From: Rhodococcus sp. (in: high G+C Gram-positive bacteria) | Lineage (GTDB): Bacteria > Actinomycetota > Actinomycetes > Mycobacteriales > Mycobacteriaceae | NCBI GenBank assembly: GCA_012515885.1 | Contig: JAAYXN010000366.1 | Coordinates: 1-25,816, forward strand | Length of the DNA stretch: 25,816 nucleotides | Direction of reading: 5' to 3' | Shown: positions 1 through 8,443 of the stretch, piece after piece | Layout: each line of letters starts with the position of its first letter | How positions within the stretch are numbered: position 1 is the first letter of the stretch | Notes under the pieces: generated by a model | Databases searched by the model: none | The model's input: only the letters and a program-made list of their open reading frames with translations | Told to the model about the DNA's origin: nothing | Translations under genes and position numbers: made by a program

Positions 1-1130
1 CGCGTCCCGCGCCGCGATACCAAGAACCCGGCGACGAGGAACAAAGCGGCCGTGGAGAGTCCATGGTTGACCATGTACAGCGCGGCGCCCGCCTGGGACT
101 GCGGGGTCATCGCAAAAATGCCGAGGATGATGAAACCGAAGTGCGAAATCGAGGTGTACGCGATGAGCCGCAACACGTCGGTCTGCGCGATGGCCACCAG
201 CGCGCCGTAAATAATGCTGATCACCGCAAGCGTGATGATCACCGGAGTGAATGTCGCGGCGGCATCGGGAAACAGTTGCAGCGCGTAGCGCAGCATCGCG
301 AACGTGCCGACCTTGTCGACAATCGCCATCATCAACACTGCGGTCGACGGCGTGCCCGCGGTGGCCGCACCGGGCAGCCACGTGTGCAGCGGCCACAGCG
401 GTGCCTTGACAGCAAACGCGAACATGAACCCGAAGAACAGGGCTTTCGCCAGCCCCGAGTTGATATCCAAACTGCCCGACGCGACGGCGTCCGCGATCTG
501 CCGGAAATCGAAAGTGCCCGACTCGAACGGGCTATCGGCGGACGCGGTGACCGCGTAGAGGCCGATGACCGCCGCCAGCATCACGAGCCCGCCGACCAGG
601 TTGTAGAGCAGGAACTTCATGGCCGCGGCAGAGCGGCCCGCGCCACCGAAGCTGCCGATAAGGAAGTACATCGGGACAAGCATCGCCTCGAACAGGATGT
701 AGAACAGCAGGATGTCGAGGGCGCTGAACGACACAATGACCATTGCTTCAAGCAGCAAAAACAGTGCCATGTAGGCGTGCGGGCGCCGGGAGGATAGGTC
801 GGCGTCCAACACGTCGTTCCACGCGGCCAGAAGTAGCAGCGGCACCAGAACAGCGGTCAACACGATCAATGTCAGCGCAATACCGTCGATGCCGACGGCG
901 TAGCGCGTCCCGAACGCCGGTATCCACGCGTGGGATTCGACGAACTGGTACTGCGCACCGGACGGATCGAAACCGATCGAGAGGACGACGGCGATCACCA
1001 ACGTAGCGAGGGAAGCGGCCAACGCGATCATTCGCGCGAGCTGCGGGCGCCCGGCGGGAATCGCCATGACGATGCCAGCAGCAGCTACCGGCAGTAGCCA
1101 CGCGATCGTTAACCACGGAAAGTCTGTCAC
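1..1130 (-). CDS. nuoM: NADH-quinone oxidoreductase subunit M (NuoM), 3' end cut by window edge
   Basis: Antiporter-like membrane subunit of complex I, one of the proton-pumping modules of the membrane arm. About 376 residues are visible; the family is usually somewhat over 500, so the C-terminal third lies outside the window. The GTG start overlaps the nuoL stop in a GTGA, and the protein begins V-T-D-F-P-W-L-T-I. The key TM5 glutamate sits in the motif FEAMLVP (Glu148, codon 687-689), where it belongs in NuoM. At the window edge the frame reads GLSTAALFL..GFL.SRRG, a conserved NuoM segment. The frame is open from 1130 to the edge. Last visible gene of the leftward nuo operon; nuoN is expected next. 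No oddity in the visible part. Confidence 0.93.
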   Translation of the reverse strand, partial: MTDFPWLTIAWLLPVAAAGIVMAIPAGRPQLARMIALAASLATLVIAVVLSIGFDPSGAQYQFVESHAWIPAFGTRYAVGIDGIALTLIVLTAVLVPLLLLAAWNDVLDADLSSRRPHAYMALFLLLEAMVIVSFSALDILLFYILFEAMLVPMYFLIGSFGGAGRSAAAMKFLLYNLVGGLVMLAAVIGLYAVTASADSPFESGTFDFRQIADAVASGSLDINSGLAKALFFGFMFAFAVKAPLWPLHTWLPGAATAGTPSTAVLMMAIVDKVGTFAMLRYALQLFPDAAATFTPVIITLAVISIIYGALVAIAQTDVLRLIAYTSISHFGFIILGIFAMTPQSQAGAALYMVNHGLSTAALFLVAGFLVSRRGT

Positions 1131-3016
1131 CCGATCCTCCCGAACAGAGCCGCAGCCACCACCAGCGCGGTGCCTACCAGGATGTAGAGCGCATACGTGC
1201 GTACGTATCCGGTCTGCAAGCGACGCAGATGCTTGGACGCCCACGACAGGGACGTCCCGATTCCGCGCACTGCGCCGTCGATGCCGCGGTCATCGACAAC
1301 GACCATCGCGTCAGCGAGCTGTCGGCCCGGCCGCATGAACACCGCTTCGTTGACGGCATCGCCATACAGATCCTGGCGGGCCGCGGCCGTCAGCACCGAC
1401 ACGTCTTCAGGTGGCGTGCGGGGAATGTCGCCGCGCCGGAACTGGGCGTAGGCGATGACAACACCAATGAGGACGACAATAAGAACGCCTGCCGTAATCA
1501 CCCAGATGGGTACCGGCAGGTGCGGATGATCGAAGCCCACGACAGGTTCGAGCCAGTGTTCGAGGGTTCCGCCGACCGACAGAAACGCGCCCGCGCCCAC
1601 CGATCCGATGGCCAGCACGATCATCGGCCACACCATGACGGACGGCGATTCGTGCGGATGTGGCTCCGGATCGGTACTCCAGCGTTTGCTGCCGAAGAAC
1701 GTCAACAGCATGAGCCGCGTCATATAGAACGCGGTGATCCCCGCGCACAGCACCGTCGCGCTTCCCAGGATGATGCCCTGCGCCCCGCCTGCCCCGAAGG
1801 CGGCTTCAATGATTTTGTCTTTCGAGAAGAACCCCGAAAACGGTGGAATACCAATGATGGCGAGGTAACCGAGCCCGAAAGTAATGAAGGTGATCGGCAT
1901 CAGTGCGCGCAGTCCGCCGTAGCGTCGCATGTCGGTTTCGTCGTCCATTGCGTGCATCACGGACCCGGCCCCGAGGAACAAGCCCGCTTTGAAGAAGCCG
2001 TGCGTGAGTAGGTGCATGATCGCGAACACGTACCCGGCGGGCCCGAGTCCGGCGGCGAGCACCATGTACCCGATTTGGCTCATCGTTGAGGCGGCGAGAA
2101 CCTTCTTAATGTCGTCTTTCGCGCAGCCGATGATGGCGCCGAACAGCAGTGTCACGGTGCCGACGACCACTACGGCCACCTGCGCTGCCGGTGCGGCTTC
2201 AAAGATCACGTGGGCGCGGGTGATGAGGTAGACGCCCGCAGTGACCATTGTTGCCGCGTGGATCAGCGCCGAGACCGGGGTGGGGCCTTCCATCGCGTCC
2301 CCAAGCCAGGCTTGCAGCGGCACCTGCGCGGACTTGCCGCATGCCGCCAACAGAAGCAGCAGCCCGAGCGCTGTCGCTGTACCCGTTCCTGCGCCATCAA
2401 TACCGGCGAAAACATCGGCGTAGGAGACAGAACCGAACGTGGCGAACATGATCATCAGTGCCACCGCGAGCCCGACGTCACCGACTCGGTTGACGACAAA
2501 CGCCTTCTTCGCCGCAGCGGCCGCAGCCGGTTTGCTCTGCCAGAAACCGATCAGCAGATACGACGCCAACCCCACACCTTCCCAGCCCACGTAGAGGCCC
2601 AGGAAGTTGTCGGCGAGCACCAGCAGCAGCATCGCGGCCAGGAACAACTCCAGGTACGCGAAGAATCTGCGACGCGCGGGATCGCCGCGCATATAGCCGA
2701 TCGAATAGATATGGATGAGGGTGCCGACGCCGGTGATGAGCAGGACGAAACACATCGACAGCTGATCGAGCTGCAACCCGAACTCCACGCGCAGCGAATC
2801 CACGGGAATCCACGTAAACACCTGTTCGGAGATGGCGCGCTCGTCGCTGGGCCTGCCCAGCATCGAAGCGAACAGCACCGCGCCCACCACAAACGACGCG
2901 AACGCGGCGGCGGTAGCGAGCAGGTGACCCCAGCGGTCCGTGCGATGCCCACCAAGAAGTAGGACGGCGGCAGCTGCGAGCGGTAGCGCTGGCAGCAGCC
3001 AGATCCCCCCGCTCAT
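1127..3016 (-). CDS. nuoL: NADH-quinone oxidoreductase subunit L (NuoL)
   Basis: Distal antiporter-like subunit of complex I, a membrane protein of 629 residues, normal for the family. Proton-path residues expected of NuoL are present: Glu146 in GWEGVGLASYLLIGFW, Asp179, Lys228 in CGKSAQVPLQAWLGDAMEGP, His253, Lys304/305, and His335/His339 with Lys343 in HLLTHGFFKAGLF. The C-terminal portion (about 490-629) matches the lateral amphipathic helix and final transmembrane segment of NuoL. It starts one base after the nuoK stop and its own stop overlaps the nuoM GTG, so translation is probably coupled. It is told apart from NuoM and NuoN by length and by the lateral-helix extension. Confidence 0.97.
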   Translation of the reverse strand: MSGGIWLLPALPLAAAAVLLLGGHRTDRWGHLLATAAAFASFVVGAVLFASMLGRPSDERAISEQVFTWIPVDSLRVEFGLQLDQLSMCFVLLITGVGTLIHIYSIGYMRGDPARRRFFAYLELFLAAMLLLVLADNFLGLYVGWEGVGLASYLLIGFWQSKPAAAAAAKKAFVVNRVGDVGLAVALMIMFATFGSVSYADVFAGIDGAGTGTATALGLLLLLAACGKSAQVPLQAWLGDAMEGPTPVSALIHAATMVTAGVYLITRAHVIFEAAPAAQVAVVVVGTVTLLFGAIIGCAKDDIKKVLAASTMSQIGYMVLAAGLGPAGYVFAIMHLLTHGFFKAGLFLGAGSVMHAMDDETDMRRYGGLRALMPITFITFGLGYLAIIGIPPFSGFFSKDKIIEAAFGAGGAQGIILGSATVLCAGITAFYMTRLMLLTFFGSKRWSTDPEPHPHESPSVMVWPMIVLAIGSVGAGAFLSVGGTLEHWLEPVVGFDHPHLPVPIWVITAGVLIVVLIGVVIAYAQFRRGDIPRTPPEDVSVLTAAARQDLYGDAVNEAVFMRPGRQLADAMVVVDDRGIDGAVRGIGTSLSWASKHLRRLQTGYVRTYALYILVGTALVVAAALFGRIG

Positions 3017-3017
3017 G

Positions 3018-3317
3018 TCAGTACTCGAGCAGGTTCGCGTCGTCGACCGAAGCCGAACGGCGGGAGCGGAAAATGGTCATGATGATCGCGAGCCCCACGA
3101 CCACTTCCGCGGCGGCCACGACCATCGTGAAGAACGCGAACACCTGCCCGTGCAGGTTGCCGTGCATCCGCGCGAACGTCACAAACGACAGGTTCGTGGC
3201 GTTGAGCATCAGCTCGACACACATGAACACCACGATCGCGTTGCGCCGCACCAACACACCGACAGCTCCGATGGTGAACAGCAGCGCCGACAGAAACAGA
3301 TAGTTCTCCGGATTCAT
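3018..3317 (-). CDS. nuoK: NADH-quinone oxidoreductase subunit K (NuoK)
   Basis: Small membrane subunit of complex I contributing to the proton path between the quinone site and the antiporter subunits. It has 99 residues and three predicted membrane helices, the standard NuoK form. Both conserved membrane glutamates are present: Glu35 in FMCVELMLNA and Glu71 in AAAEVVVGLAI, matching E. coli Glu36 and Glu72. The ATG overlaps the nuoJ stop (ATGA) and one base separates its stop from nuoL, so it is expressed as part of the operon. A much longer frame on the same strand (3013-3576) is a shadow lying mainly over nuoJ. Confidence 0.96.
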   Translation of the reverse strand: MNPENYLFLSALLFTIGAVGVLVRRNAIVVFMCVELMLNATNLSFVTFARMHGNLHGQVFAFFTMVVAAAEVVVGLAIIMTIFRSRRSASVDDANLLEY

Positions 3318-4117
3318 GGCTGCCCGCCCCCATCACCAGCATGCTCAGGCCCGCCATGTTCCTCGGCTGCGTGCCGCCCCACGGAGTAGTCCGACGGTGG
3401 CCGCGGTGGCAGGACTCGGCTAACTGAATCGCGGGCAAACGTCCCGTCCGGCAATAGAGCTGGACGATCAACCGCGTTGTGCCGGGCGTAAACGCCGGGG
3501 CTCGGTAGTGGGGTGACACGTTCCCCCTTCCGGAAACGTTCCTGGGACAGCTCTTTTTGAGTTTTGCGGCTCTCAAACCGTTCGCGGTGGGCGAGAACCA
3601 TCGCGCCGATCGTTGCGGTAATCAGTAGCGCTCCGGTGAGTTCGAACGCCCACACGTAGCGCAGGAAAATCAGTTCAGCGAGGCCCTCGACGCCGGTGGC
3701 TGAGGCGTGCTCGTCGAAGCCGATAAAGGCCTGTGTCCCTGCATTACCGAGGCCGCCGATCAGGAGTGCACCAAACCCGATACCTGCGATAATCGCGGCC
3801 CACCGCTGCCCGCGCAGTGTCTCGACCAGCGAATCCGACGAATCAACGCCGACGAGCATCAGCACGAACAGGAACAGCATCATGACCGCGCCGGTGTAGA
3901 CGACGATCTGAACGACGCCGAGGAACAGGGCGTCTTGGGCGATATAGAAAACGGCCAGGATGATCATGGTCATGGCGAGAAACAGCGCCGAATACACCGC
4001 GCGCGTCGCGCACACCACGCCCAACGCACCGATGACGGCGAGGGTGCCCAGGATCCAAAACTGGATACCTTCGGTGGCGCTGGTGCGGGTAAACGATTCC
4101 GCCAGTACGTATGTCAT
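3314..4117 (-). CDS. nuoJ: NADH-quinone oxidoreductase subunit J (NuoJ)
   Basis: Membrane subunit of complex I with about five predicted membrane helices in the first 175 residues. The conserved helix with the pi-bulge region, GVVQIVVYTGAVMMLFLFVL, is at about residues 67-86. The protein has 267 residues; the last 90 or so form a hydrophilic cytoplasmic tail rich in Pro, Arg and His, ending in a Gly/Glu/His-rich stretch. This tail makes it longer than E. coli NuoJ (about 184) and resembles the long actinobacterial form. ATG overlaps the nuoI stop and the stop overlaps the nuoK ATG (both ATGA). Confidence 0.95.
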   Translation of the reverse strand: MTYVLAESFTRTSATEGIQFWILGTLAVIGALGVVCATRAVYSALFLAMTMIILAVFYIAQDALFLGVVQIVVYTGAVMMLFLFVLMLVGVDSSDSLVETLRGQRWAAIIAGIGFGALLIGGLGNAGTQAFIGFDEHASATGVEGLAELIFLRYVWAFELTGALLITATIGAMVLAHRERFESRKTQKELSQERFRKGERVTPLPSPGVYARHNAVDRPALLPDGTFARDSVSRVLPPRPPSDYSVGRHAAEEHGGPEHAGDGGGQP

Positions 4118-4704
4118 GGCCGCTCGTCTTCCGTGGCAGCGTTTTCGGACTCAGCGTTGCCTGCGGTATCAGCCTTATCCGCTGTACCCGAGTTGTCGGC
4201 GCGCGGCAGTGTGCCGCAGTAGTAGTCCTCATCGGTGCTGCCGGGCACCATCGCGTGCGGCGGCAGCTCCATCCCCGGTTGTAGGGGAGCGAGGAGCCGC
4301 GACTTGTCGTAAATCAGGTCGCTGCGGTTGTCGTCGGCGAGTTCGTATTCGTTGGTCATCGTCAGCGCGCGCGTGGGGCACGCTTCAATGCACAGCCCAC
4401 AACCGATGCAGCGCAGATAGTTGATTTGATACACCTTGCCGTAGCGCTCACCGGGGGAAAAGCGTTCGTCTTCGGTGTTGTCGGCGCCCTCGACGAAGAT
4501 GGCATCGGCCGGACATGACCACGCACACAGCTCACAGCCGATGCACTTTTCGAGTCCGTCTTCGTAGCGGTTCAGTTGGTGACGGCCGTGATAGCGCGGC
4601 GCGGTGGGCCGCTTGTCTTCGGGATACGACTCGGTGTTCGGTTTCTTGAACATCGTGGAAAACGTGACGCCGAAACCTGCGATAGAGCCGAGAAATTCAG
4701 GCAT
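4114..4704 (-). CDS. nuoI: NADH-quinone oxidoreductase subunit I (NuoI), 2x[4Fe-4S] ferredoxin
   Basis: Peripheral-arm subunit of complex I carrying clusters N6a and N6b, which pass electrons from NuoG to NuoB. The two CxxCxxCxxxCP motifs are intact: Cys54/57/60/64 (CIGCELCAWSCP) and Cys99/102/105/109 (CIGCGLCIEACP). The 196 residues include an acidic Ala/Glu/Asp-rich C-terminal tail beyond the ferredoxin fold, typical of actinobacterial NuoI. The gene overlaps the nuoH 3' end by 8 bases and the nuoJ start by ATGA. It lies in the expected H-I-J order. Confidence 0.97.
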   Translation of the reverse strand: MPEFLGSIAGFGVTFSTMFKKPNTESYPEDKRPTAPRYHGRHQLNRYEDGLEKCIGCELCAWSCPADAIFVEGADNTEDERFSPGERYGKVYQINYLRCIGCGLCIEACPTRALTMTNEYELADDNRSDLIYDKSRLLAPLQPGMELPPHAMVPGSTDEDYYCGTLPRADNSGTADKADTAGNAESENAATEDERP

Positions 4705-5959
4705 CGCTTGTCTCCTTTGCCGGTGCCGTCACTTGATTGGGCAGGGGTGGGACGGGGAATCCGCCCGCTGCCGCGTGGAACGGCTCGCTATCGACCGCCG
4801 TATCGGGTTCGCCGTCTTGCTTTCCGGCCGCTCGCAGGGTGTTGCGGATCGAGAACAGGAATACGACGGCGATGACCACACCGGCGACGCTCAGTGCGAT
4901 GGCGCGGGCATCGGAGCCGTCACCAAGGAACGCACGAGCGGTCGCCACGGCCATGACCCACACCAGTGCTGCGGGGATCAGGATTTTCCAGCCCAGGTTC
5001 ATGAACTGGTCGTAGCGCAGGCGGGGAAGTGTGGCGCGCAACCAGATGAACACGAACAGGAAGCCCCACACCTTGATCGTGAACCACAGGACTGGCCACC
5101 AGCCGGAGTTGGCGCCGTCCCACAGATTGACCGGCCACGGTGCGTGCCATCCGCCGAGGAACAGGGTGGTCGCCAGCGCGGACACCGTCACCATGTTGAT
5201 GTATTCGGCGAGGAAGAACATCGCGAACCGCAGCGACGAATACTCGGTGTGGAAGCCGCCGACCAGCTCACCTTCGGCTTCGGGGAGGTCGAAGGGGGCA
5301 CGGTTTGTTTCACCGACCATCGACACCGCGTAGATCAGGAACGACGGCAACAGCAGGAAAATAAACCATGTCCCGGACTGTTCAGCGACAATCCCGGACG
5401 TCGACATCGTCCCTGCGAGCAGAAACACCGTCGCGAACGACAGTGCCATCGCGATCTCATACGAAATGACCTGTGCGGTCGAACGCAGCCCGCCAAGCAG
5501 CGGATACGTCGATCCAGATGACCAGCCCGCCAACACGATTCCGTACACACCGATTGAGGCGACAGCCAACACATACAGCACGGCGACGGGAAGATCGGTC
5601 AGTTGCAGCGGCGTCTGATTGCCGAATACCGACACCACCGGGCCAAACGGAATGACCGCGAACGCCATGATGGCGGCCACGACGGCAATCACCGGAGCCA
5701 GCACGTAGACGGGACGATCCACACCCTTAGGGGTAATGCCCTCTTTTAACGCCAGTTTGACGCCGTCCGCCAGTGATTGCAGCAGGCCGAGCGGGCCAAC
5801 CCGGTTGGGGCCGACACGCATCTGCATCCACGCGAGCACTTTGCGTTCGGCGAGGATCACCAGCAGCGTCGTCACGACAAGGAACGCGAAGATGGCAACG
5901 GACTTGGCGATGACCAGCCACCACGGGTCGATCCCAAACATGGAGAGGTCGTAGGTCAT
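4697..5959 (-). CDS. nuoH: NADH-quinone oxidoreductase subunit H (NuoH)
   Basis: Membrane subunit that forms the quinone-entry chamber and docks the peripheral arm. Conserved NuoH features are visible: AERKVLAWMQMRVGPNRVGP (residues 37-56) and the Glu/Asp-rich cytoplasmic loop GETNRAPFDLPEAEGELVGG (216-235), followed by FHTEYSS. At 420 residues it is longer than E. coli NuoH (325). The excess is a final membrane segment plus a hydrophilic tail of about 45 residues ending in TSDA, as commonly seen in actinobacteria. ATG overlaps the nuoG stop (ATGA). Confidence 0.97.
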   Translation of the reverse strand: MTYDLSMFGIDPWWLVIAKSVAIFAFLVVTTLLVILAERKVLAWMQMRVGPNRVGPLGLLQSLADGVKLALKEGITPKGVDRPVYVLAPVIAVVAAIMAFAVIPFGPVVSVFGNQTPLQLTDLPVAVLYVLAVASIGVYGIVLAGWSSGSTYPLLGGLRSTAQVISYEIAMALSFATVFLLAGTMSTSGIVAEQSGTWFIFLLLPSFLIYAVSMVGETNRAPFDLPEAEGELVGGFHTEYSSLRFAMFFLAEYINMVTVSALATTLFLGGWHAPWPVNLWDGANSGWWPVLWFTIKVWGFLFVFIWLRATLPRLRYDQFMNLGWKILIPAALVWVMAVATARAFLGDGSDARAIALSVAGVVIAVVFLFSIRNTLRAAGKQDGEPDTAVDSEPFHAAAGGFPVPPLPNQVTAPAKETSDA

Positions 5960-8439
5960 TGCACCTCCCCGCTCTCATCGGCGTCCACCGAGGAGTCGAC
6001 GCCTGTCCCGGCAGTGACAGTGACGACCGCGCCAATCCCCACACTCAACTGCCGGTACACGTTGCTGCCTGGGGAATTGAGTGGCAGCCACACCACGGCG
6101 TCAGGGAGATCGGTGATCGCAGCGGGCAGGGTGATGGCGCCGCGGTCAGTGGACACCGTGACAGGTTGGCCGTCGATTACGCCGAGTTCAGCGGCTCGGG
6201 ACGCGGAAATGCGCGCCACCGGTGTACGGGCCGTGCCCGCCAAATGCGGTTCGCCGTCCTGGCCACGTCCTTCATCGAGCAACATGCGCCAGGACGCCAC
6301 AATCGCCTGCCCGGCACCAAGATCGGCCGTGCGCGTCCGGGCCGGCGCGGGGCTGCCGGTGATCTCCTGAGCCTCGTCGACGTCGGCGCCCAGCCTGCGC
6401 AGTTCACCGCGTGCCCCCGCTGCATCCCGAACACCCAGCGGGGTGCCCATCGCGTCCGCGAGCGCGGACAGCACCCGTAGGTCCGACATCGCTGCCGTGT
6501 CGAGAGCAGCATCAAACGCGCGGACACGTCCTTCCCAACTGAGGAACGTGCCTTCCTTCTCCACGACGGGAGCGATAGGGAAGACGACGTCGGCGTGCTC
6601 GGTGACGGCGCTGCGACGCAGTTCCAGACTGACCACCAGCCCGGCTGTTTTGAGGGCAGCGGTCACACCGTCCGGATCGGGAAGATCGTCAGGTTCGACG
6701 CCGCCGACGAGTAGCGCGGGCAACTCCCAGTTGCGTGCGGCGGCAAGCATCGACTCGGTATCGCGCCCGGGACGTGCGGGAAGAGCATCGACTCCCCACA
6801 CCCGAGCGACGTCGCGGCGAGCGTCCGCATCGTCGACACGGCGCCCACCAGGCAGCAGTGTCGGCAGCGCCCCGGCTTCGAGTGCCCCGCGTTCACCTGC
6901 CCGCCGCGGAATCCAGCCGAGTAGCGCACCGGTGTCATCGGCCAGACGGGCCGCCGCTGACAGCGCACCGGGTATCGCGGCAAGCCGTTCACCAGTGAGA
7001 ATGACGGCACCGGGGGTGCGTAGCAGCTCCGAACCACGAAGCTGATCGAGAACGGCTGCCTCGTCGCCGGGAACAGTTTGGATGAGCGTCGCAGACAGCT
7101 TTTCTGCGCCAGCCGAGAGGAACGGGGCAATCGTGTGCACCGCGAGGCTGCCGCTGCGCACTGCATTGCGTAGCCGCAGAAAAACGATCGGTGATTCTTC
7201 TTCCGGCTCGAAACCCACACACAGCACGACCGGGGCCGACACGAGATCGCGGTAAGTGACCGCGCCGCGCCGTCCCGCAACTCGGCTAGCAAGGAACTGC
7301 TCTTCCTCACGGGAGGACGCACGCGCCCGGAAATCAATATTGTTGGTACCCAACACCATGCGCGCGAACTTCGAGTACCCGTACGCGTCTTCCCACGTGC
7401 AACGTCCACCCACGAGAACACCGACGCTGCTGGCGGAAGCGAGTCCGCGCCCGGCCAGTGCCAATGCTTCCGACCACGACGCGGGCTCTAGCTGGCCGGA
7501 TTGTCCGCGAATTAGCGGCGTATCAATGCGGTCGCGTTCACGCGCATAGGTGAAGGCGAATCGGCCCTTGTCACAGTTCCATTCCTCGTTGACCTCGGGA
7601 TCGTCACCAGCGAGGCGGCGCAGCACTTTTCCGCGCCGATGATCGGTGCGCATGGAGCACCCCGACGCGCAGTGCTCGCAGGCGCTGGGGGAGGAGACGA
7701 GGTCGAAGGGACGGGCCCGGAACCGATAGGTGGTGCTGGTGAGCGCACCTACCGGGCAAATCTGCACGGTATTGCCGGAGAAGTACGAGTCCAGCGGCTC
7801 GCCTTCAGCGTTGTCTTCGTCGCCGCCACCGAAGATCCCGACCTGCTGCTGCGCGCCGCGCTCGAGCAGATCCACAAACGGATCACCCGCCACCTGCTTG
7901 GAAAAACGGGTGCACCGGGCGCACAGCACGCAGCGTTCCCGATCCAGCAGTATCTCGGTGGACAGTGGAATGGGTTTGGGGAAAGTGCGTTTGACACCGT
8001 CAAACCGCGATTCGGGACGGCCCGTGGACATCGCCTGGTTTTGCAGCGGGCATTCACCGCCCTTGTCACACACCGGGCAGTCAAGTGGATGGTTGATGAG
8101 CAGCAGTTCCATCACCCCACGCTGCGCCTTCTCGGCGGCCGGTGAGGTGAGCTGGGTGTGCACCACCATTCCTTCCGCAACCGGGGTGGTGCACGAGGCC
8201 ACCGGTTTGCGTCCGCCCTCAACGTCGACGAGGCATTGACGGCACGCCCCGACCGGCTCAAGAAGCGGATGATCGCAGAACCGGGGGATTTGCACACCCA
8301 TCAGTTCGGCGGCACGAATCACGAGAGTGCCTGCGGGCACCGACATGTCATGGCCGTCGATCGTCACCGACACCATCTCGGGGCCTACCGGCTCGCTCTC
8401 ATCCGTGCCCTGATCGCCCGTTCCTTTAGCCAGAGTCAT
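5956..8439 (-). CDS. nuoG: NADH-quinone oxidoreductase subunit G (NuoG)
   Basis: Largest peripheral subunit of complex I (827 residues from this start), carrying the electron wire from NuoF to NuoI. All cluster ligands are visible: N1b Cys55/66/69/83; N5 His117/Cys121/124/130 (HPLDCPVCDKGGEC); N4 Cys170/173/176/228; and the extra off-path N7 site Cys254/257/261/289, found only in some bacteria. A molybdopterin-oxidoreductase-like domain without catalytic role follows from about residue 250. The ATG at 8439 was chosen because GGAGGGA precedes it at good spacing and it lies four bases past the nuoEF stop. The frame stays open to 8865, but that extension overlaps nuoF and has no family resemblance. 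Confidence 0.96.
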   Translation of the reverse strand: MTLAKGTGDQGTDESEPVGPEMVSVTIDGHDMSVPAGTLVIRAAELMGVQIPRFCDHPLLEPVGACRQCLVDVEGGRKPVASCTTPVAEGMVVHTQLTSPAAEKAQRGVMELLLINHPLDCPVCDKGGECPLQNQAMSTGRPESRFDGVKRTFPKPIPLSTEILLDRERCVLCARCTRFSKQVAGDPFVDLLERGAQQQVGIFGGGDEDNAEGEPLDSYFSGNTVQICPVGALTSTTYRFRARPFDLVSSPSACEHCASGCSMRTDHRRGKVLRRLAGDDPEVNEEWNCDKGRFAFTYARERDRIDTPLIRGQSGQLEPASWSEALALAGRGLASASSVGVLVGGRCTWEDAYGYSKFARMVLGTNNIDFRARASSREEEQFLASRVAGRRGAVTYRDLVSAPVVLCVGFEPEEESPIVFLRLRNAVRSGSLAVHTIAPFLSAGAEKLSATLIQTVPGDEAAVLDQLRGSELLRTPGAVILTGERLAAIPGALSAAARLADDTGALLGWIPRRAGERGALEAGALPTLLPGGRRVDDADARRDVARVWGVDALPARPGRDTESMLAAARNWELPALLVGGVEPDDLPDPDGVTAALKTAGLVVSLELRRSAVTEHADVVFPIAPVVEKEGTFLSWEGRVRAFDAALDTAAMSDLRVLSALADAMGTPLGVRDAAGARGELRRLGADVDEAQEITGSPAPARTRTADLGAGQAIVASWRMLLDEGRGQDGEPHLAGTARTPVARISASRAAELGVIDGQPVTVSTDRGAITLPAAITDLPDAVVWLPLNSPGSNVYRQLSVGIGAVVTVTAGTGVDSSVDADESGEVQ

Positions 8440-8443
8440 GGCT

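Noticed and set aside
63..797. Long plus-strand ORF (244 aa) opposite nuoM
   Set aside because: Composition is Arg/Asp/His-rich with no recognisable domain, and the minus strand carries an unmistakable NuoM. It is a GC-rich antisense shadow, as are 1229-2011, 2210-2962, 4604-5521 and similar frames.
4604..4875. Antisense frames over nuoI/nuoH as a separate regulator
   Set aside because: No conserved motif, no ribosome site, and they cross the junction of two well-supported genes.
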